Shown here one piece after another: positions 62,062 through 64,000 of a stretch of 64,000 nucleotides of DNA (position 1 is its first letter; the number at the start of each line of letters is the position of its first letter). The position numbers and the translations under genes were made by a program. The notes under the pieces were generated by a model. The model searched no databases. It was given only the letters and a program-made list of their open reading frames with translations, and was not told the DNA's origin. This stretch comes from Luteococcus sp038433135 (GTDB lineage: Bacteria; Actinomycetota; Actinomycetes; Propionibacteriales; Propionibacteriaceae), in assembly GCF_038433135.1 (NCBI RefSeq), contig NZ_JBCDMV010000002.1, positions 124,001 to 188,000 of the forward strand. The letters are read 5' to 3'.

Positions 62062-64000
62062 TGTTCAACTCCCTCGCGCTTCGGTTGGCCCGCCGGGATC
62101 TGGCCACCCACAAGGGTCGCAGCCTACTGATCTGTCTGCTGATCGCCCTGCCGATGGCGGTGATGGGATTCGTCTCCGTGCTGGCCGCCAGCTCTGACGC
62201 CACCGGGGCCGAGCAGGAAGCCCAACAGTTTGGCCAAGCCGTCGCTGAGGTCACCTCGGCAGACGGGGTGCAGCCAGTGATGAAGGAACAGCCCAAGCTC
62301 ACCGCGGAGCAGCGAGGCATTCCCAGCACCGTGCGGCAGGTGAAGCTCGTGGTGGATGGTGTCCCGCATGTCGAGCAGATCGTTGCCACGGATCTGGCGG
62401 ATCCCGCCCAGCGCGGGCGGGTGGTGGGGGACCTCTCCGGTGACCGGGCCGGCATCTGGGTTTCCTCCCTACTGGCCAAGCGGTACCAACTGCACTCGGG
62501 TGGTCGTGTGGCCGTCAACGGCAAGGAGTACCAGATCAGTGGCGTGCTGAGGCGCCCCTATGGCGGAGTCTTCGTCTTCCCCGGCCATCCACTGGCCGGA
62601 CGGGATCTGCAGTCGGTGCTGGTGGTTGGCAAGGCTCCCACCACGGACCAGCAGCGCGACTGGCTGGCCCAAGGTCTCGGCTACAGCCTTCCCGGCGAGA
62701 ATTCGGCTGCAGCCGATTCGGCCCTCGTCGGCCTTGCCGGAGCCTGGGCCCCCATTCTGCTGACCGGAGCGCTGATCATCAGTGTGATCGCGTCGACGAT
62801 GGCGGCCGCGGCCTTCTCCATCGGCGTCGCCCAGCAGCGCCGAAGCCTGTCGTTGATCTCCATCACCGGTGCCCCCGGTGCGGTGCTGCAACGGATCGTC
62901 GCCGCCCAGGGACTGGTGCTCGGCGTCCCGTCCGCCCTGCTCGGTGTCGGGCTCGGTGCCGGTGTCGGCGCCCTGCTGGTGCGGCAATGGCTCGCCCGAG
63001 GCGTCGACTACTTCGCCGGGGTGCACATTCCGTGGGTGCTGCTGCCGCTGATTGCCCTGATCGGGGCGACGGCTGCGGTGCTGGCCGCTTGGCTGCCCGC
63101 CTGCAAACTGGCCCATCAGGACGTTCTGGCCGGGGTGCGGTCGGAATCCGAGTCCGCCGTCCCGGCCCGCTTCTCCCGCGCGGGTGCCGCGCTGGTGCTG
63201 GCCGCACTGCTTGCCGTGGTGCTGGGCAGCCGCTTCGCGAACCTGAGCGCCGAGCCCTATGCCCGTGGCCTGCACGTGGAGAACTACGTGATCGCCGGCA
63301 TGATCGCCTGCGCACTGGTCTTCTTCGGGCTGCTGCTGAATGCCGGCTGGCTGTTGTCCCTGCTGGGGAAGCTCTCCAAGCACGGTCCGCTGCCGTGGCG
63401 GCTGGCGCTGCGCGATGGGTCACGTCACCGGGCGCGCGCGGTGTCCACCGTCGCGGCGGCCATGGCAGCCGCCACCCTGTTGTCCGCTGCCATGGCCGCC
63501 TTCAGCTCGTTGGGCGCCGAGCGGCTGGCCAATGTTCAGCCCGAACGCCCCGGCTGGGGGATGCTCAGTCTCGTCGACGTGGACAGCAAGCCAGTCTCCC
63601 CACAGACCGTCTCGGCCGCCGTCGCCGTCATCGGCAAACACCTTGGGCCGGTGGCGCAGCAGGTGACGTTGGGCAAGCCGGATGCATCGAACATCAGCCT
63701 GGACTTCGAGTGCACCTCGGGTTCCTGCAGCTATCCGAGCATTCTGGTGGCCACGGCACCACAGGCCGTCGCGCTGCTGGGGGAGGTCGTGGATGACGCG
63801 GCGTTGAAGACCCTGGCGTCGGGTGGCGCCATCGCGACCCGACCGGAGGCAGTGCGCGGCGGGAGAGCCAGCTTCTCCCTGATCAAGGGCGACGATCTGC
63901 AACCCGTCGCCATCCCCGCTGTCGTCGTCGATGGTTCGGCCGACGTTGTCCTGGTCTCTGAAGCCACCGGCAAGAAGCTGCAGCTGGGGGATCCGACTCC
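62061..64000 (+). CDS. FtsX-like ABC permease (incomplete at window end)
   Basis: The frame starting ATG 62061 runs open to the end of the window. It begins MFNSLALRLARRDLATHKGR and has an N-terminal span, an extracellular domain of about 200 residues with GGRVAVNGKEYQISGVLRRP, three spans with SIGVAQQRRSLSLISITGAP, then further spans and the start of a second extracellular domain. This is the FtsX/MacB layout of a two-domain permease. The C-terminal spans lie beyond 64000. Confidence 0.9.
   Translation, partial: MFNSLALRLARRDLATHKGRSLLICLLIALPMAVMGFVSVLAASSDATGAEQEAQQFGQAVAEVTSADGVQPVMKEQPKLTAEQRGIPSTVRQVKLVVDGVPHVEQIVATDLADPAQRGRVVGDLSGDRAGIWVSSLLAKRYQLHSGGRVAVNGKEYQISGVLRRPYGGVFVFPGHPLAGRDLQSVLVVGKAPTTDQQRDWLAQGLGYSLPGENSAAADSALVGLAGAWAPILLTGALIISVIASTMAAAAFSIGVAQQRRSLSLISITGAPGAVLQRIVAAQGLVLGVPSALLGVGLGAGVGALLVRQWLARGVDYFAGVHIPWVLLPLIALIGATAAVLAAWLPACKLAHQDVLAGVRSESESAVPARFSRAGAALVLAALLAVVLGSRFANLSAEPYARGLHVENYVIAGMIACALVFFGLLLNAGWLLSLLGKLSKHGPLPWRLALRDGSRHRARAVSTVAAAMAAATLLSAAMAAFSSLGAERLANVQPERPGWGMLSLVDVDSKPVSPQTVSAAVAVIGKHLGPVAQQVTLGKPDASNISLDFECTSGSCSYPSILVATAPQAVALLGEVVDDAALKTLASGGAIATRPEAVRGGRASFSLIKGDDLQPVAIPAVVVDGSADVVLVSEATGKKLQLGDPT

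Noticed and set aside
1..64000. CRISPR arrays, prophage or insertion sequences
   Set aside because: No regularly spaced direct repeats, transposase or phage structural motifs are visible; repeated sequences are the short palindromic arms only.

Overview
The window is high-GC DNA with gene order, codon bias, GTG starts, leaderless-looking promoters (TAnnnT -10 boxes) and regulator types typical of Actinobacteria. The mixture of genes (ffs / dnaX / ybaB / recR order, bioAD with BioQ-like boxes, a thiM-thiE-thiD riboswitch operon and a TetR-controlled paa cluster) suggests a member of the Propionibacteriales, probably Propionibacteriaceae. That placement is inference; no rRNA or other marker fixes it. 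The sequence looks chromosomal. I see no prophage, insertion sequence or CRISPR array.

Layout. 1-6.5 kb: membrane protein (YihY type), MpaB-type oxygenase, POT transporter, biotin genes bioA-bioD, an ankyrin protein and a small ORF. 6.5-12 kb: a gene-poor stretch, a lone LuxR-type response regulator, a coiled-coil protein, SRPBCC protein, HTH protein, YczE-like membrane protein and a double-hotdog thioesterase. 12.2-25.5 kb: a complete aerobic phenylacetate (paa) catabolic cluster in several transcription units: paaJ-paaF-paaH, a hotdog thioesterase, paaZ, a TetR regulator (probable PaaR), paaI-paaK, and paaABCDE-paaG. PaaK makes phenylacetyl-CoA, PaaABCDE epoxidises it, PaaG rearranges it to the oxepin, PaaZ opens and oxidises the ring, and PaaJ/PaaF/PaaH carry out beta-oxidation to acetyl-CoA and succinyl-CoA. 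Five similar palindromes in the paa promoters and two CRP/GlxR-like sites suggest joint control by the pathway inducer and by carbon status.

25.5-37 kb is the accessory-looking part: a NERD-domain SF1 helicase, two paralogous sensor kinases of unusual two-half design, between them on the opposite strand an EVE-like plus DUF3883-like protein that may recognise modified DNA, then a YhgE/Pip membrane protein with an atypical ABC-type ATPase. 37-40.4 kb: PhzF-like protein and the TPP-riboswitch thiMED operon. 40.4-46.5 kb: FNT channel, small membrane protein, MerR regulator, transglutaminase-like protein, a degraded immunity-like gene, tRNA-Ser(GGA), hotdog thioesterase and CycA-type permease. 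46.5-56.8 kb: SRP RNA, an ABC exporter with a divergent TetR regulator, DUF4287/DUF5655 protein, dnaX, glycerate kinase, ybaB and recR, HAD phosphatase. 56.8-64 kb: a BCCT transporter fused in frame to a dephospho-CoA-kinase-like domain that lacks the P-loop lysine, a Zur-box AztD-like zinc lipoprotein, and a PadR-controlled ABC exporter cut by the window end.

A dispersed palindromic repeat (arm CCTCGACAGGCTCGG, often as facing pairs 40-100 bp apart) occurs at about a dozen sites. Several copies lie in frame inside proteins (paaF N-terminus, thiE C-terminus, dnaX N-terminal extension, the ABC ATPase linker), where they read as EPVEG/EPVEA-like peptides. The strongest candidates for something undescribed are the BCCT-CoaE fusion, the two-half kinases around the EVE/DUF3883 gene, and the coding invasion by the repeat.
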